The position numbers and the translations under genes were made by a program. 64,000 bases of DNA from Acidobacteriota bacterium (GTDB lineage: Bacteria; Acidobacteriota; Blastocatellia; Pyrinomonadales; Pyrinomonadaceae): the NCBI GenBank assembly GCA_023389035.1, contig JAEWFC010000004.1, forward strand, positions 124,001 through 188,000, written 5' to 3'. Position 1 is the first letter of the stretch; every line of letters starts with the position of its first letter. Of this stretch, positions 1 to 9,486 are shown one piece after another. The notes beneath the pieces are model-generated. The model saw only the letters and a list, made by a program, of their open reading frames with translations, made no database searches and was not told the origin of the DNA.

Positions 1-1
1 A

Positions 2-2080
2 CTCGACGAGTACGAGCGTGAAGGTGCTCCGCTTTATATGCGGTTCGGTTTGTATTCGGGCAACCGAGTTTATCGCGAGAGGCTCCTGCCGCTCTATTTG
101 AGCCTTGTCGACAAGAGATTTGCCGGGCCGACCGTTGCGAAGATCGAAGGCGAGCTAAAGAAATTCGCTGAGACCAGCTCGGTCGCGAATCCCGGCAAGC
201 TGACGGAGGAGGAAGAGACTCGACTTGGAACGCACTACGACCTTTTGAAAGCATATCTAATGCTTTCGGGCGAACATGCTGACAAAGCTGAATCCTGGCA
301 CCTTGCAAATTCGCTTCGAGATATCTGGGCCTCGGAATCTAAGGTTCCGAACGACATGAAGCTCGTTGCTCAGCAGCAGCTAGAATTCTGGGCCAAACAA
401 GTGGATCGAGGGTCCGATCGCGGAAATTTTCCCCGCATTAATATCGACAAGATATTGGTAGAGAATACACGTAAGAAACTGCAGGCATTCCCGCCGGTGC
501 AGCGATACTACCGAAGGAAGGTCACAGAGATCTCAAAGGAGGTCGATGAAAAGATCGGACCGACGACGCTCGATGGGCTGCTTTCGCGGAATGGTGCAGA
601 CACGAGCCTTTTGACCGGAACGTACGTGATCCGTAGCGCGTACACGCGAGCGGGTAACGACTTGATGAAGACCGCGATCTCCGAAGCATCGGCAAAGCTG
701 GCGGAAGACGACTGGGTGATGGGCGAACAAGGTAAGGATCAGCTTACTCAGACGAGTGACGCGGCGCTGCTCAATGAAACCTATTACCGTGATTACGCAG
801 ATCAATGGAGAAACTTCGTCAAGGGTGTAGACGTTCGGCGATATGCGAACGCCAAGGATGCGGAGAACGCATTACAGGCATTTTCGCTAGCGAAGTCACC
901 GCTTGAGGTATTGATAGTCGAGATCACGCGGAATACAAATCTCTCTGCACCACTCGACGACGGGAGCTGGATAACTTGGATCAAGGGACTCGTCTTCGGC
1001 GAGGACGAGAATGCAACGGGTGGCACGCAGCCTGAGAAAGATTTTCGCCCGCTCTTTGATTTTGTTGGAAAACGCGGCGATACGGCCGACCCACCAATGG
1101 CGAGATATCGCGGCGAACTGGGCCTACTCGCCCGCGAACTTAGCGGTAAGAGCGATGACGAGATCAAGCGGATTGCCGCGGAGATGGCCGGTGAAGAGCC
1201 GCGAGACCGTCTTAAGCTTGGGACGCGTGAAAAGAACGTGAACGGCATGCTGTCGTCCTTCGGTGAATCGCCTGCGGCCCAAGAACTGTCAGCGCTGCTG
1301 ATAGAGCCTATCGATCGCCTAAAGGCTCTGCTTGGTGCGGACGCGAAGAGCCAGCTTGCGAAAGCCTGGGCCGAGCAGATATTACCCGCCGCAAAAGAGA
1401 TTGAGCGTGGTTATCCTTTCGAGGACGGGCAGACGGACGCCGATCTTACCAAGCTGACAGCTTTCTTGAATCCTGCGGACGGCAAGTTCTCAGAGTTTTA
1501 TGACAAGCGTCTAGCCAGCTATTTTGAAGAGTCGAACGGCCAGCTAAAGGTTAAGGCGAACGCAGAGATCCAGTTTAGCGATGAGTTCGTTACCTACCTT
1601 AACAACGCTATGAACCTGCGCAAGGCTCTGTTCGGTACCAGTCCGACGCCAAAGTTCGAGTACGAATTCGCTCTGAAACCGGTAACCGGAGCAATGGTCG
1701 AAGTCGTTATCGACAGCCAGAAGACCGATTCCTCGGGTACGGGTTCGTTGAGGCCGACCTTTCCTGCTAGCGGTGCGACGGAGACGGGAGTCTTAGTTCG
1801 GCTTGTTTCCACTTCCGCACCCGCGGCGACACCGACATCACCGGATGGAGCGGCAAGTCCGTCGGCAGCCGATCCCGGTGAACTGCGGTTCCCCGGAAAC
1901 TGGGGAGTGTTTAGGTTCGTCGATGCAGGGAGGCCGCAGAAACAGCCAGGCGGCGAATATTTGCTTACGTATACGGTCGGCGGTAAGACCATGACCGCGA
2001 CGGTTCGGCCAAGCGGCGGAGATCTTTTCGACAAGACCATATTCAGACAGGTGAAGGCTCCGGAGAGCTTCATAAAGTAG
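2..2080 (+). CDS. tssM: Type VI secretion protein TssM/IcmF, C-terminal part (5' truncated by window edge)
   Basis: The reading frame is open from base 2, so the ATG at 38 is internal and the N-terminal membrane and ATPase-like regions lie outside the window. About 690 residues remain. They match the periplasmic half of TssM: an N-terminal segment of the type P-L-Y-x-R-F-G-L-Y-S-G-N, a long helical stretch, and a C-terminal beta domain with the family-like FPGNWGVFRFVDAG and a final RQVKAPESF. TssM belongs to the inner-membrane complex with TssL (and TssJ in many systems) and anchors the baseplate. The next gene begins 11 bases downstream, which suggests one operon. The family call is secure; completeness cannot be judged. 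Confidence 0.9.
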   Translation, partial: LDEYEREGAPLYMRFGLYSGNRVYRERLLPLYLSLVDKRFAGPTVAKIEGELKKFAETSSVANPGKLTEEEETRLGTHYDLLKAYLMLSGEHADKAESWHLANSLRDIWASESKVPNDMKLVAQQQLEFWAKQVDRGSDRGNFPRINIDKILVENTRKKLQAFPPVQRYYRRKVTEISKEVDEKIGPTTLDGLLSRNGADTSLLTGTYVIRSAYTRAGNDLMKTAISEASAKLAEDDWVMGEQGKDQLTQTSDAALLNETYYRDYADQWRNFVKGVDVRRYANAKDAENALQAFSLAKSPLEVLIVEITRNTNLSAPLDDGSWITWIKGLVFGEDENATGGTQPEKDFRPLFDFVGKRGDTADPPMARYRGELGLLARELSGKSDDEIKRIAAEMAGEEPRDRLKLGTREKNVNGMLSSFGESPAAQELSALLIEPIDRLKALLGADAKSQLAKAWAEQILPAAKEIERGYPFEDGQTDADLTKLTAFLNPADGKFSEFYDKRLASYFEESNGQLKVKANAEIQFSDEFVTYLNNAMNLRKALFGTSPTPKFEYEFALKPVTGAMVEVVIDSQKTDSSGTGSLRPTFPASGATETGVLVRLVSTSAPAATPTSPDGAASPSAADPGELRFPGNWGVFRFVDAGRPQKQPGGEYLLTYTVGGKTMTATVRPSGGDLFDKTIFRQVKAPESFIK

Positions 2081-2091
2081 CGGAGACAACG

Positions 2092-2898
2092 ATGAACGAC
2101 GCAAAAGCACGACTGGACGCCGGCGACTTGAAAGGAGCGGTCGAAGCAGCCCTCGGTGTTGTGAAGGCGAACCCGACTAACATTCCGGCCCGGACATTCT
2201 TATTCGAACTTTCGTGTTTCTCAGGAGATTGGGACCGCGCGGAAAAACAACTCGAAGTCATCGGCCACCAAGACGCTAACGCGATGATCGGTTCGATGAT
2301 GTACCGACAGAACTTTAAGAACGAGCGGGACCGAATGCGCTATTTCAGCGATGGACTCGCTCCGGAGCTAGTTACCGCAAAACCCGCCCATATTGACGAT
2401 CTAATGAATGCGGCTAATCGCCTGCGTGAAGGAAGCACTCTCGAGGCCCGCACATTGCTGGATAAGGTCGAGGAAGAGCGTCCGGCATATCCGTGTAAGG
2501 TAAATGGTTCAGCCTTCAGCGATTTCCGCGATTACAACGATCTTACAATGTGCGTGTTCGAGGTATTCATTAAGGATTCGTATGTGTGGCTGCCCTACGA
2601 GCAGATACGGTCTTTGAAGTTTAATAAGCCTCGCTCGCTCCGTGACCTGTTTTGGCTCCAAACGGAAGTTGAAATGCTGAATGGAACCGCTGGTGAAATG
2701 TTTTTCCCAGCACTTTACGCGTCCTCGTGGAAAAGCGATAACGACGCAGTACGGCTGGGCCGAATGACCGACTGGCGGGGCGCGGGCGATGACCTATTCG
2801 TCGGCGAAGGGCTGAAAATGTTCTGGATGGATGGAAATGATCGATCGATCCTCGATATCGAGACGATCGAGTTCGATCACGGGAATAACGGCGAGTAA
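2092..2898 (+). CDS. tagJ: ImpE/TagJ-family T6SS accessory protein
   Basis: This 268-residue protein resembles ImpE (TagJ). Its N-terminal third is TPR-like (repeated A-x-x-x-L-x-x-x-P patterns, residues about 1-80). The C-terminal half has the family-like segments FRDYNDLT, YVWLPYEQI and LRDLFW, followed by a beta-rich end with GRMTDWR. TagJ is an accessory protein that in some systems binds the TssB/TssC sheath and helps its disassembly by ClpV. It starts 11 bases after tssM in the same direction, consistent with operon membership. A gap of about 100 bases follows before tssA. Confidence 0.85.
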   Translation: MNDAKARLDAGDLKGAVEAALGVVKANPTNIPARTFLFELSCFSGDWDRAEKQLEVIGHQDANAMIGSMMYRQNFKNERDRMRYFSDGLAPELVTAKPAHIDDLMNAANRLREGSTLEARTLLDKVEEERPAYPCKVNGSAFSDFRDYNDLTMCVFEVFIKDSYVWLPYEQIRSLKFNKPRSLRDLFWLQTEVEMLNGTAGEMFFPALYASSWKSDNDAVRLGRMTDWRGAGDDLFVGEGLKMFWMDGNDRSILDIETIEFDHGNNGE

Positions 2899-3001
2899 CA
2901 TTTTTGGTGATTATTTTCACGAATTGGATTAGAATGTTGGTCATTCCGATCTATTCACGCCGTATTCATATTTTGTTTTCGGGTTTTAGGAGCTTTTCTT
3001 G

Positions 3002-4207
3002 ATGAGCGAAGACCTTCAGAAGCCGCCTGTTATTGACCTCGACGCGCTGATCCATCCGATCTCGGAAGACCAGCCGTCGGGTGAGAACCTGCGTTACGCC
3101 GGCCTATATGACGAGATCAGCGAGGCTCGGCGTGCTGATGACGCGCTCGCCCTCGGTGATTGGACAACAAATCTAAAAACGGCCGATTACAAAAAGGTCA
3201 TTGAACTCGCAACCTCGGCTTTGACTTCACAGACCAAGGACCTGCAGGTTGCCTCGTGGCTCACCGAATCGCTAATTCGGGAGCACGGCTTTGCCGGGTT
3301 GCGCGATAGCATGAAGCTGCTTTCGCTTCTTCAGGAAAACTTTTGGGACACGATCCATCCCGAGATAGACGAAGGCGATATGGAGGGACGGGGTAATGCT
3401 ATCGAATGGTTCGATGCCCAAGGCGCCGAGTCGATTCGCAGCACTGCGATCACCGCCGGCCGCGGCCTAAGTTTCTTCGATTATGAGGATTCAAAGCTTT
3501 TCGATATCCCTGAAGACCTTACCTCGCTTGACCCGGAAGAGCAGCAGCGTCTAAACGCTCTGAAAGAGAGGGCTGAGCGGGAGAACCGCACTACGGCCGA
3601 ACAATGGCGCCAGGCAAGAAAGCAGACGCGGCGACAGTTTTGTGAAGAGACGAATTTTGCGATCGACGAATGCTGGGCGGCCTACGGTGAACTCAATCGC
3701 GTGATAGAAGAAAAGTTCGATCGGAATCAAACACCCGGAATGTCGAACTTGAGAAAAGCTCTTGAGGACGTCCACGGCCAGGTGAAAAAACTGCTTGAAG
3801 AAAAGCGCCTCGAAGAACCGTATGCCTCGGACAACGCTGATTCGAGCGAAAACGGTGCCTACGGCGATGAGGGTTCGGGGGCAACTACCGGGACTGGTCA
3901 AATGGGGGCAGCGACAGGTGCGATCCGCGACCGCCGAGATGCCTTGCTTAGGCTTGCCGAAGTCGCCGCTTATTTTCAGCGATCTGAGCCGCACAGCCCT
4001 GTTTCCTATCTCGTCCAGCGAGCCGTCAAGTGGGGTAACATGCCTCTCGAATCGTGGCTGAGCGACGTTATCAAGGACGAAAGTGTCCTGTCGCAGCTGC
4101 GGCAAACCCTCGGTTTCGATACCGGCAGCAGCGGCTGGGAAAGCGGCGACACGAGCTATTCTGATTCGTCGTCTGACAGCTCAGCGAGCTCGGACGATTC
4201 ATGGTAA
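3002..4207 (+). CDS. tssA: T6SS baseplate/cap protein TssA (ImpA N-terminal domain)
   Basis: The 401-residue product has the ImpA_N domain near its start (residues about 10-130): an I-S-E-D-x-P-S-G-E-N-L-R-Y segment and a later W-D-T-I-H-P stretch. TssA primes baseplate and sheath assembly. I chose the ATG at 3002 because AGGAG lies about 9 bases before it; an overlapping TTG at 2999 would add one residue. After about residue 280 comes a Glu/Ser/Gly-rich linker, then a C-terminal domain, then a Ser/Asp-rich tail (residues about 375-401), which probably is disordered. The variable C-terminus sets the TssA class, and I cannot assign it by eye. Confidence 0.92.
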   Translation: MSEDLQKPPVIDLDALIHPISEDQPSGENLRYAGLYDEISEARRADDALALGDWTTNLKTADYKKVIELATSALTSQTKDLQVASWLTESLIREHGFAGLRDSMKLLSLLQENFWDTIHPEIDEGDMEGRGNAIEWFDAQGAESIRSTAITAGRGLSFFDYEDSKLFDIPEDLTSLDPEEQQRLNALKERAERENRTTAEQWRQARKQTRRQFCEETNFAIDECWAAYGELNRVIEEKFDRNQTPGMSNLRKALEDVHGQVKKLLEEKRLEEPYASDNADSSENGAYGDEGSGATTGTGQMGAATGAIRDRRDALLRLAEVAAYFQRSEPHSPVSYLVQRAVKWGNMPLESWLSDVIKDESVLSQLRQTLGFDTGSSGWESGDTSYSDSSSDSSASSDDSW

Positions 4208-4229
4208 AGGATTCACAAGGTGGACGTAC

Positions 4230-4246
4230 GATCATCGGCGATGATC
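4230..4246 (+). other. Short inverted repeat upstream of tssB
   Basis: Arms GATCATC and GATGATC are separated by GGC and followed by an A/T-rich stretch (AATAATTTTTC). It lies between tssA and the strong tssB ribosome-binding site. It could be a weak attenuator, an mRNA end or a protein site; the sequence does not decide. Confidence 0.4.
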
Positions 4247-4284
4247 ACCCGTAATAATTTTTCAATTTAGTAAGGAGAAAACTA

Positions 4285-4803
4285 ATGCCAACAAAAGAGA
4301 GTTTACAGCATAAGATCGACCGCGTTCGCCCGCCGCGTGTTCAGATCACATACGACGTCGAGGTCGGTGGAGCGATCGAATTGAAAGAGCTGCCGTTCGT
4401 CGTAGGTGTCATGGGTGATTTCGTCGGTAAGTCTGAGGAGCCGCTGCCGGCATTGAAGAATCGAAAGTTCGTTGAGATCGATCCGGACAATTTCAACTCT
4501 GTGCTAGCCGGTATGGCACCACGATTGGCGTATACGGTCGATAATAAGCTGCAGGACGACGGCAGCAAGCTTGGGGTTGAACTGAAGTTCAAGAACATCG
4601 AGGATTTCGAACCCGACAATATCGTTCAACAGGTCGAGCCGCTTAAGAAACTCGTCGAAGCACGCCAAAAGCTTTCCGATCTGCGTTCGAAAATGGACGG
4701 CAACGAAAAGCTGGAGTCGATGCTCGAGGACATTATATCGAGTGCCGACAAGCAGAAGGAGCTCAGCTCCGCGCTCGGTATCGAAGGCAAGGAGGACGCA
4801 TAG
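4285..4803 (+). CDS. tssB: T6SS contractile sheath small subunit TssB (VipA)
   Basis: The 172-residue length and sequence are typical of TssB/VipA: an N-terminal R-V-R-P-P-R-V-like segment, V-E-x-G-G-A, the core LPFVVGVMGDF, and F-x-x-I-D-P-D-N-F-N. It forms the contractile sheath with TssC around the Hcp tube in the cytoplasm. AAGGAGAAAAC stands just before the ATG, one of the strongest ribosome-binding sites in the cluster, as expected for a high-copy structural protein. tssC begins two bases after its stop. Confidence 0.97.
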   Translation: MPTKESLQHKIDRVRPPRVQITYDVEVGGAIELKELPFVVGVMGDFVGKSEEPLPALKNRKFVEIDPDNFNSVLAGMAPRLAYTVDNKLQDDGSKLGVELKFKNIEDFEPDNIVQQVEPLKKLVEARQKLSDLRSKMDGNEKLESMLEDIISSADKQKELSSALGIEGKEDA

Positions 4804-4805
4804 AA

Positions 4806-6293
4806 ATGGCTAAGCAGAAAGAAGAAGCCGGCACACAGACAGTAGAGGTCGAGGAAGGCGGCGGATTGCTCGACCAGATCTTGACCGAGGGCCGCATGGC
4901 GCGCGACGACTTCCAAAAAGAACGAGCCAAAGACATGATCGGCGAGTTCGTAAATCAGGTGATGAGCGGCGAGCTAACCATGTCAAAGAACATGGACGTC
5001 GCGATCAATTCGCGCATCGCCGAGATCGACCGCCTTATCTCTTCTCAGATGAACGAGATCATGCATCACGAAGATTTCCAGAAACTGGAGGGCTCGTGGC
5101 GTGGCCTGCACTACATGGTCAAGAACACGTTGACCAGCCCGCAGTTAAAGATCCGTGTAATGAGCGTGACCAAAAAGGACCTCCTCAAAGACTTCGAACG
5201 GGCATTGGAATTCGATCAGTCCGCAATGTTCAAGAAGATCTATGAAGATGAGTACGGAATGTTTGGCGGAGCTCCGTTCGGCGCTCTGGTCGGAGATTTC
5301 GAATTCGGCAATCATCCGCAGGACATGGCTCTGCTAGAGAACATGTCGCAGGTGGCCGCCGCGGCTCACGCTCCGTTTCTCAGCGCCGCAGCACCCGGGC
5401 TTTTTGGATGGGATACGTTCAGCGAAATGTCCGAGGTTCGAGACGTGTCAAAGATCTTCGACCGCACGGAATATATGAAATGGCGTAGCTTCCGCGAGTC
5501 AGAAGATTCACGCTATGTCGGATTAACGCTTCCTCACGTTCTGATGCGTGAGCCGTACGGAGCAGCAACTAAACCTACCGAAACCTTCCGCTTCGAGGAG
5601 GACGTCGACGGAACCGACCACAAGAAGTATCTGTGGGGCAATGCAGCGTATGCTCTCGGAACCAGGCTCACGGAGGCATTCTCGATGTACGGCTGGTGCG
5701 TTGCGATCCGCGGAGTCGAAGGCGGCGGACTTGTACAAGGCCTTCCGACACACACCTTTGAAACGGACGAAGGCGAGGTCGCAATGAAATGCCCGACAGA
5801 GGTGGCGATCACCGACCGACGCGAGAAAGAGTTTGCCGATAACGGGTTCATTCCGCTCGTACACTGCAAGGGTACTGATTACGCTGCGTTCTTCGGTGCA
5901 CAGTCGGCGAACAAGGTGAAGAAGTACGATTCCGATGCAGCAAACGCTAATGCGCGACTCTCCACGCAGTTGCAGTATACGTTCGCAGTATCGCGATTCG
6001 CACATTATTTGAAATCGATGATGCGCGACAAGATCGGCAGCTTTATGTCTCGCGACGACTGTCAGGCATTTCTCAACAAATGGATAATGAACTACGTGAC
6101 GGAGGATGACAGCGCATCCGCTACTACGAAGGCTCAATATCCGCTTCGTGAGGCTCGCATCGACGTCGCCGAGATCCCGGGCAAGCCAGGTTGCTACCGC
6201 GCGGTCGCCTTCCTAAGACCGCACTTCCAGCTCGACGAGCTATCGGTCTCTCTACGGCTGGTTGCAGACCTTCCGCAGCCGGCTAATGGATAG
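4806..6293 (+). CDS. tssC: T6SS contractile sheath large subunit TssC (VipB)
   Basis: The 495-residue product is a full-length TssC. Typical segments are L-E-G-S-W-R-G-L-H-Y, FGALVGDFEF, F-L-S-A-A-A-P-G-L-F-G, L-P-H-V-L-M-R-E-P-Y-G and a C-terminal segment containing A-x-L-R-P-H-F-Q-L-D-E-L. It pairs with TssB to build the sheath recycled by ClpV. The two-base gap to tssB suggests translational coupling and matched stoichiometry. A long hairpin follows at 6310-6346. Confidence 0.97.
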   Translation: MAKQKEEAGTQTVEVEEGGGLLDQILTEGRMARDDFQKERAKDMIGEFVNQVMSGELTMSKNMDVAINSRIAEIDRLISSQMNEIMHHEDFQKLEGSWRGLHYMVKNTLTSPQLKIRVMSVTKKDLLKDFERALEFDQSAMFKKIYEDEYGMFGGAPFGALVGDFEFGNHPQDMALLENMSQVAAAAHAPFLSAAAPGLFGWDTFSEMSEVRDVSKIFDRTEYMKWRSFRESEDSRYVGLTLPHVLMREPYGAATKPTETFRFEEDVDGTDHKKYLWGNAAYALGTRLTEAFSMYGWCVAIRGVEGGGLVQGLPTHTFETDEGEVAMKCPTEVAITDRREKEFADNGFIPLVHCKGTDYAAFFGAQSANKVKKYDSDAANANARLSTQLQYTFAVSRFAHYLKSMMRDKIGSFMSRDDCQAFLNKWIMNYVTEDDSASATTKAQYPLREARIDVAEIPGKPGCYRAVAFLRPHFQLDELSVSLRLVADLPQPANG

Positions 6294-6309
6294 CCGAAAG
6301 CGCTTTCCT

Positions 6310-6346
6310 GCCCGTTCGGATCGCGAACTTCTTGATCCGAACGGGC
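6310..6346 (+). other. Strong 13-bp hairpin between tssC and hcp
   Basis: Perfect arms GCCCGTTCGGATC and GATCCGAACGGGC enclose an 11-base loop. There is no T-run, so it is not a classical intrinsic terminator. It may be an mRNA 3'-end stabiliser, a partial terminator or a processing site that uncouples hcp from the upstream genes. Confidence 0.6.
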
Positions 6347-6465
6347 ATGTTCACCGCCGCAGACTAATTTCCCGTTAGTTCGCAAAAACACATCGGCCGA
6401 CCGTCTTAACCGTGTAGCTGATGAAGAGGTCGTTAGCAATATTATTCAAATAAGGAGCAAATAAA

Positions 6466-6951
6466 ATGGCAGTTGACATGTTTTTGAAGATTGACGGTAT
6501 CGATGGCGAATCGCCCGATAGCAAACACAAGGCTTCGTTAGAGATCCAATCCTTCTCTTTCGGTGCGACACAAACGGGATCCTTCGGTTCCGGCGGCGGT
6601 GGTGGTGCAGGCAAAGTGAACATGCAGGACTTTCACTTCGTCATAAACCTAGGCAAGCACTCGCCTAAGCTTTTCGAAGCCCTGTGTACTGGCAAGCACA
6701 TTCCGTCTGCGACCCTTACGTGCCGCAAAGCGGGCGGCGATGCACAGGAATATCTGAAGGTGAAATTCTCCGACTGTCTGATCTCGTCCTATCAGGTCGG
6801 CTGCTCGGCAGGCGGCGGCGACCTTCCGATGGACCAGTGCTCCTTTAACTTCACGAAGATCGAGAAGGAATACAAGGAACAGAAGAAAGACGGTTCGGTC
6901 GGCGGAGCGATAAAGGCTGGCTACGACGTCAAGGCAAACAAGAAGGTCTAA
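6466..6951 (+). CDS. hcp: T6SS tube protein Hcp (TssD)
   Basis: The 161-residue protein starts with the Hcp signature M-A-V-D-M-F-L-K-I-D-G-I-D-G-E-S and has the I-Q-S-F-S-F-G strand. Hcp hexamers stack into the tube expelled through the sheath. A Gly-rich loop (G-S-G-G-G-G-G-A-G, residues about 44-52) sits where Hcp proteins carry a variable loop. Four cysteines are present, not unusual for some Hcp families. A strong AAGGAGC ribosome-binding site precedes the ATG. Stem-loops at 6310 and 6981 isolate it as a likely abundant separate transcript. Confidence 0.97.
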   Translation: MAVDMFLKIDGIDGESPDSKHKASLEIQSFSFGATQTGSFGSGGGGGAGKVNMQDFHFVINLGKHSPKLFEALCTGKHIPSATLTCRKAGGDAQEYLKVKFSDCLISSYQVGCSAGGGDLPMDQCSFNFTKIEKEYKEQKKDGSVGGAIKAGYDVKANKKV

Positions 6952-6980
6952 CGGCCGCTTTTGCCCGATACCATTCCATC

Positions 6981-7025
6981 AGGTTATGCCGGGTCAGATC
7001 AGATCTGATTCGGCATAACCTTTAC
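6981..7025 (+). terminator. Long stem-loop after hcp, probable terminator or attenuator
   Basis: Outer arms AGGTTATGCCG (6981-6991) and CGGCATAACCT (7011-7021) pair perfectly. After a two-base internal loop, inner arms TCAGAT and ATCTGA pair around CAG. The downstream TTTACGATTT is only weakly T-rich, so read-through into tssE is likely. It would raise hcp transcript levels relative to the baseplate genes. Confidence 0.65.
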
Positions 7026-7051
7026 GATTTCCAAACAACTCGACCATTCAT

Positions 7052-7534
7052 ATGGCCCGACTAGATAACGAGGTACGCGTTACACCGTCAGTTCTCGACA
7101 GATTGATCGACATGGATCCGCGCGTTAACGAGGAAGCACCCAAATCAAGGTCGGCTTCCCTTCGCGACCTTCGGGATTCGGTTCGCCGAGATCTGGAATG
7201 GCTGCTAAATACGCGATGCTATCTGGATTCAAGCCTGGACCTGGAAGAGGCTCAGCGATCAGTGGCGTTCTATGGGCTTCCGGATTTCACCGGGCTGGGC
7301 GCAAAAAATCCGGCTGAACAAAAAAGGCTCTCTACAGCGGTCGAGACAGCACTCAAGAATTTCGAACCTCGATTTATCGATCTGAAGGTAACGCTTGAAC
7401 CGCTCAGCAATATCGATCGGCAGCTAAAGTTTCACATCGAGGCCAGGCTCGATGTCGAGCCCGCTCCAGAACCGATCGCGTTCGACACAGTACTCGAACT
7501 CGGTTCGGGCGAATTTTCCGTTGTAGAAAAATAA
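7052..7534 (+). CDS. tssE: T6SS baseplate protein TssE (gp25-like)
   Basis: This 160-residue protein has a gp25-like lysozyme-fold region with S-L-R-D-L-R-D-S-V-R-R-D-L-E-W-L-L-N-T-R (residues about 35-55), the standard TssE signature, and G-L-P-D-F-T after it. TssE is a baseplate wedge component with TssF, TssG and TssK. tssF starts 17 bases downstream. The position between hcp and tssF is the usual order. Confidence 0.93.
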   Translation: MARLDNEVRVTPSVLDRLIDMDPRVNEEAPKSRSASLRDLRDSVRRDLEWLLNTRCYLDSSLDLEEAQRSVAFYGLPDFTGLGAKNPAEQKRLSTAVETALKNFEPRFIDLKVTLEPLSNIDRQLKFHIEARLDVEPAPEPIAFDTVLELGSGEFSVVEK

Positions 7535-7551
7535 AGGGCTCAATCCAAACG

Positions 7552-9444
7552 ATGCGCGACGAACTATTAGGATACTACGAACGAGAGCTGATCTTCCTTC
7601 GCAGGATGGGAGCGGAATTCGCGCGCAAGTATCCAAAGATCGCTACGCGCCTGCTGCTTGACGAAGAGAAGATCGAAGACCCTCATGTCGAGCGGATGAT
7701 CGAAGCCTTCGCGTTCCTCACCGGACGTATCTCACTAAAGCTCGATGACGAACTTCCGGAGATCACGGAATCGTTTCTAAACGTTCTCTACCCTCACTAT
7801 CTGTCACCGATCCCGTCGATGGCCGTGGTCCAGATGACGATCGGTTCGGCTAACGACAAGATGACTTCGGTCCAGCGTCTGACAAGAGGCGCAAAATTGA
7901 ACTCGCGGCCGGTGGATGGAACGCCATGCCAATTTCGCACGGCCTACGATGTCGACCTCTTTCCGATCCAGCTGGAATCCGCGGCGTTAGAATCGCCGGC
8001 ACCGAAAGACGGCAGGGGCAAGTATTCGGAAAGCTCTATTCGCCTCAGCATACAGTGTAACGGCGACGCTAATCTGCATGAGTATCGTGCAGGCGATACT
8101 GGCAAAGAGCCTGACTCCCTTCGATTCTATCTAGACGGTGATCCGCAGTTGGTCTTCCCGCTCTACGAAATGATCTTCAATCATGCGACGGCGGTTGAAT
8201 TCAGAGCCAAAGAAACGCCGATCAGTAACAAGACCCTCAAAACGATCACAAACATTCAGCTGCGCCTACCCGATCCGGTGATCATTCCGGCTGACGAAGG
8301 GCTAAAACAGGTCGGCTTTCGCGATACGGAGGCGATGCTGCCCTTCACTAGACGGTCTTTCTCCGGTTACCGTTTGCTCACCGAGTACTTTGCGTTCCCG
8401 TACAAGTTTCTCTTTTTCGATGTTCTGGGGTTGGACCAAGCGATCGCCCGCAAATTTGGAAGCCACTTTGATATCCTGATCCATCTGAAGGACATAACGC
8501 CGCCTGCGGCTCCAATCACGGCCGAAACATTCAAACTAAACTGTGCGCCGATCGTTAATCTGTTTCAGCGGACGGCTGATCCCATCTATCTTTCGCAACA
8601 GAAATACGAGTATCAAGTCATCCCCGATGTGCACCGACAGTCCACTACCGAGATCTATTCTATAGATGAAGTGCTGACGAGCGATCCACGAACGAATACC
8701 GTAAGAACTTTTTCACCATTCTATTCCGTAAGGCACGCATACGGGGAGCAGATGGACAAATCGTTCTGGTACGCCGTTAGGCGGCAATCGCAGCGTCTCG
8801 ATGACAGTGGGACCGAAATGTACCTATCTATGGTTGATTCCCGTTTTGATCCTCGGGTCCCGGCTGCTGAGGTTCTTAATGTTCGAACAACCTGCACTAA
8901 CCGGGATCTGCCCGGACGCTTGTTGTTCGGCGGGAAAGAGGGCGATTTCGAGGTTGAAGGCACGGCCCTGATCTCTCGCGTGCGCTGCCTCACGAAACCG
9001 ACCGAAACAATACGCCCGCCGCAGCGACGTGCTGCACAATGGCGGCTGATTTCACACCTGAACCTAAATTATTTGTCCCTGGTCAATGGTGAAAACGGTG
9101 TTCCCGAAGCTTTACAGGAGATCTTGCTGCTATACAACTTCAACGATTCGGCCGTCACCAGAAAGCAGATCCTCGGCTTAACGGGGATCGATTCCAAAAA
9201 GGTGGTTCGACAGATCGGAGGACGCGTCGGTACAGGTTTTGTTCGTGGCATCCAGACGACGGTTACTTTTGATGAAGCACAATTCGTCGGCAGCGGAATG
9301 TTCCTTTTCGCCTGCATTCTCGAACGATTCCTAGGGCTGTACGCATCAGTGAACTCGTTCAACCAGATGGTGATGCGATCGGAACAGAGAGAGGACGTTG
9401 TGAAGATCTTTCCACCGCGAGCGGGTGAGCAAGATCTGCTGTAG
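7552..9444 (+). CDS. tssF: T6SS baseplate protein TssF
   Basis: The 630-residue product is a full-length TssF. Its N-terminus (L-L-G-Y-Y-E-R-E-L-x-F-L-R-R-M-G-A-E-F-A) and the following P-H-V-E-R-M-I-E-A-F-A-F-L-T-G-R-I segment are hallmarks. A central L-Y-P-H-Y-L-S-P-I-P-S-M stretch and a C-terminal FLGLYASVNSFNQ also fit. TssF forms the wedge with TssG, encoded 42 bases downstream. Confidence 0.96.
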   Translation: MRDELLGYYERELIFLRRMGAEFARKYPKIATRLLLDEEKIEDPHVERMIEAFAFLTGRISLKLDDELPEITESFLNVLYPHYLSPIPSMAVVQMTIGSANDKMTSVQRLTRGAKLNSRPVDGTPCQFRTAYDVDLFPIQLESAALESPAPKDGRGKYSESSIRLSIQCNGDANLHEYRAGDTGKEPDSLRFYLDGDPQLVFPLYEMIFNHATAVEFRAKETPISNKTLKTITNIQLRLPDPVIIPADEGLKQVGFRDTEAMLPFTRRSFSGYRLLTEYFAFPYKFLFFDVLGLDQAIARKFGSHFDILIHLKDITPPAAPITAETFKLNCAPIVNLFQRTADPIYLSQQKYEYQVIPDVHRQSTTEIYSIDEVLTSDPRTNTVRTFSPFYSVRHAYGEQMDKSFWYAVRRQSQRLDDSGTEMYLSMVDSRFDPRVPAAEVLNVRTTCTNRDLPGRLLFGGKEGDFEVEGTALISRVRCLTKPTETIRPPQRRAAQWRLISHLNLNYLSLVNGENGVPEALQEILLLYNFNDSAVTRKQILGLTGIDSKKVVRQIGGRVGTGFVRGIQTTVTFDEAQFVGSGMFLFACILERFLGLYASVNSFNQMVMRSEQREDVVKIFPPRAGEQDLL

Positions 9445-9486
9445 TGATATTGCGGCCCTTTTGCCATGGCCGCCCAGACTTAGACG

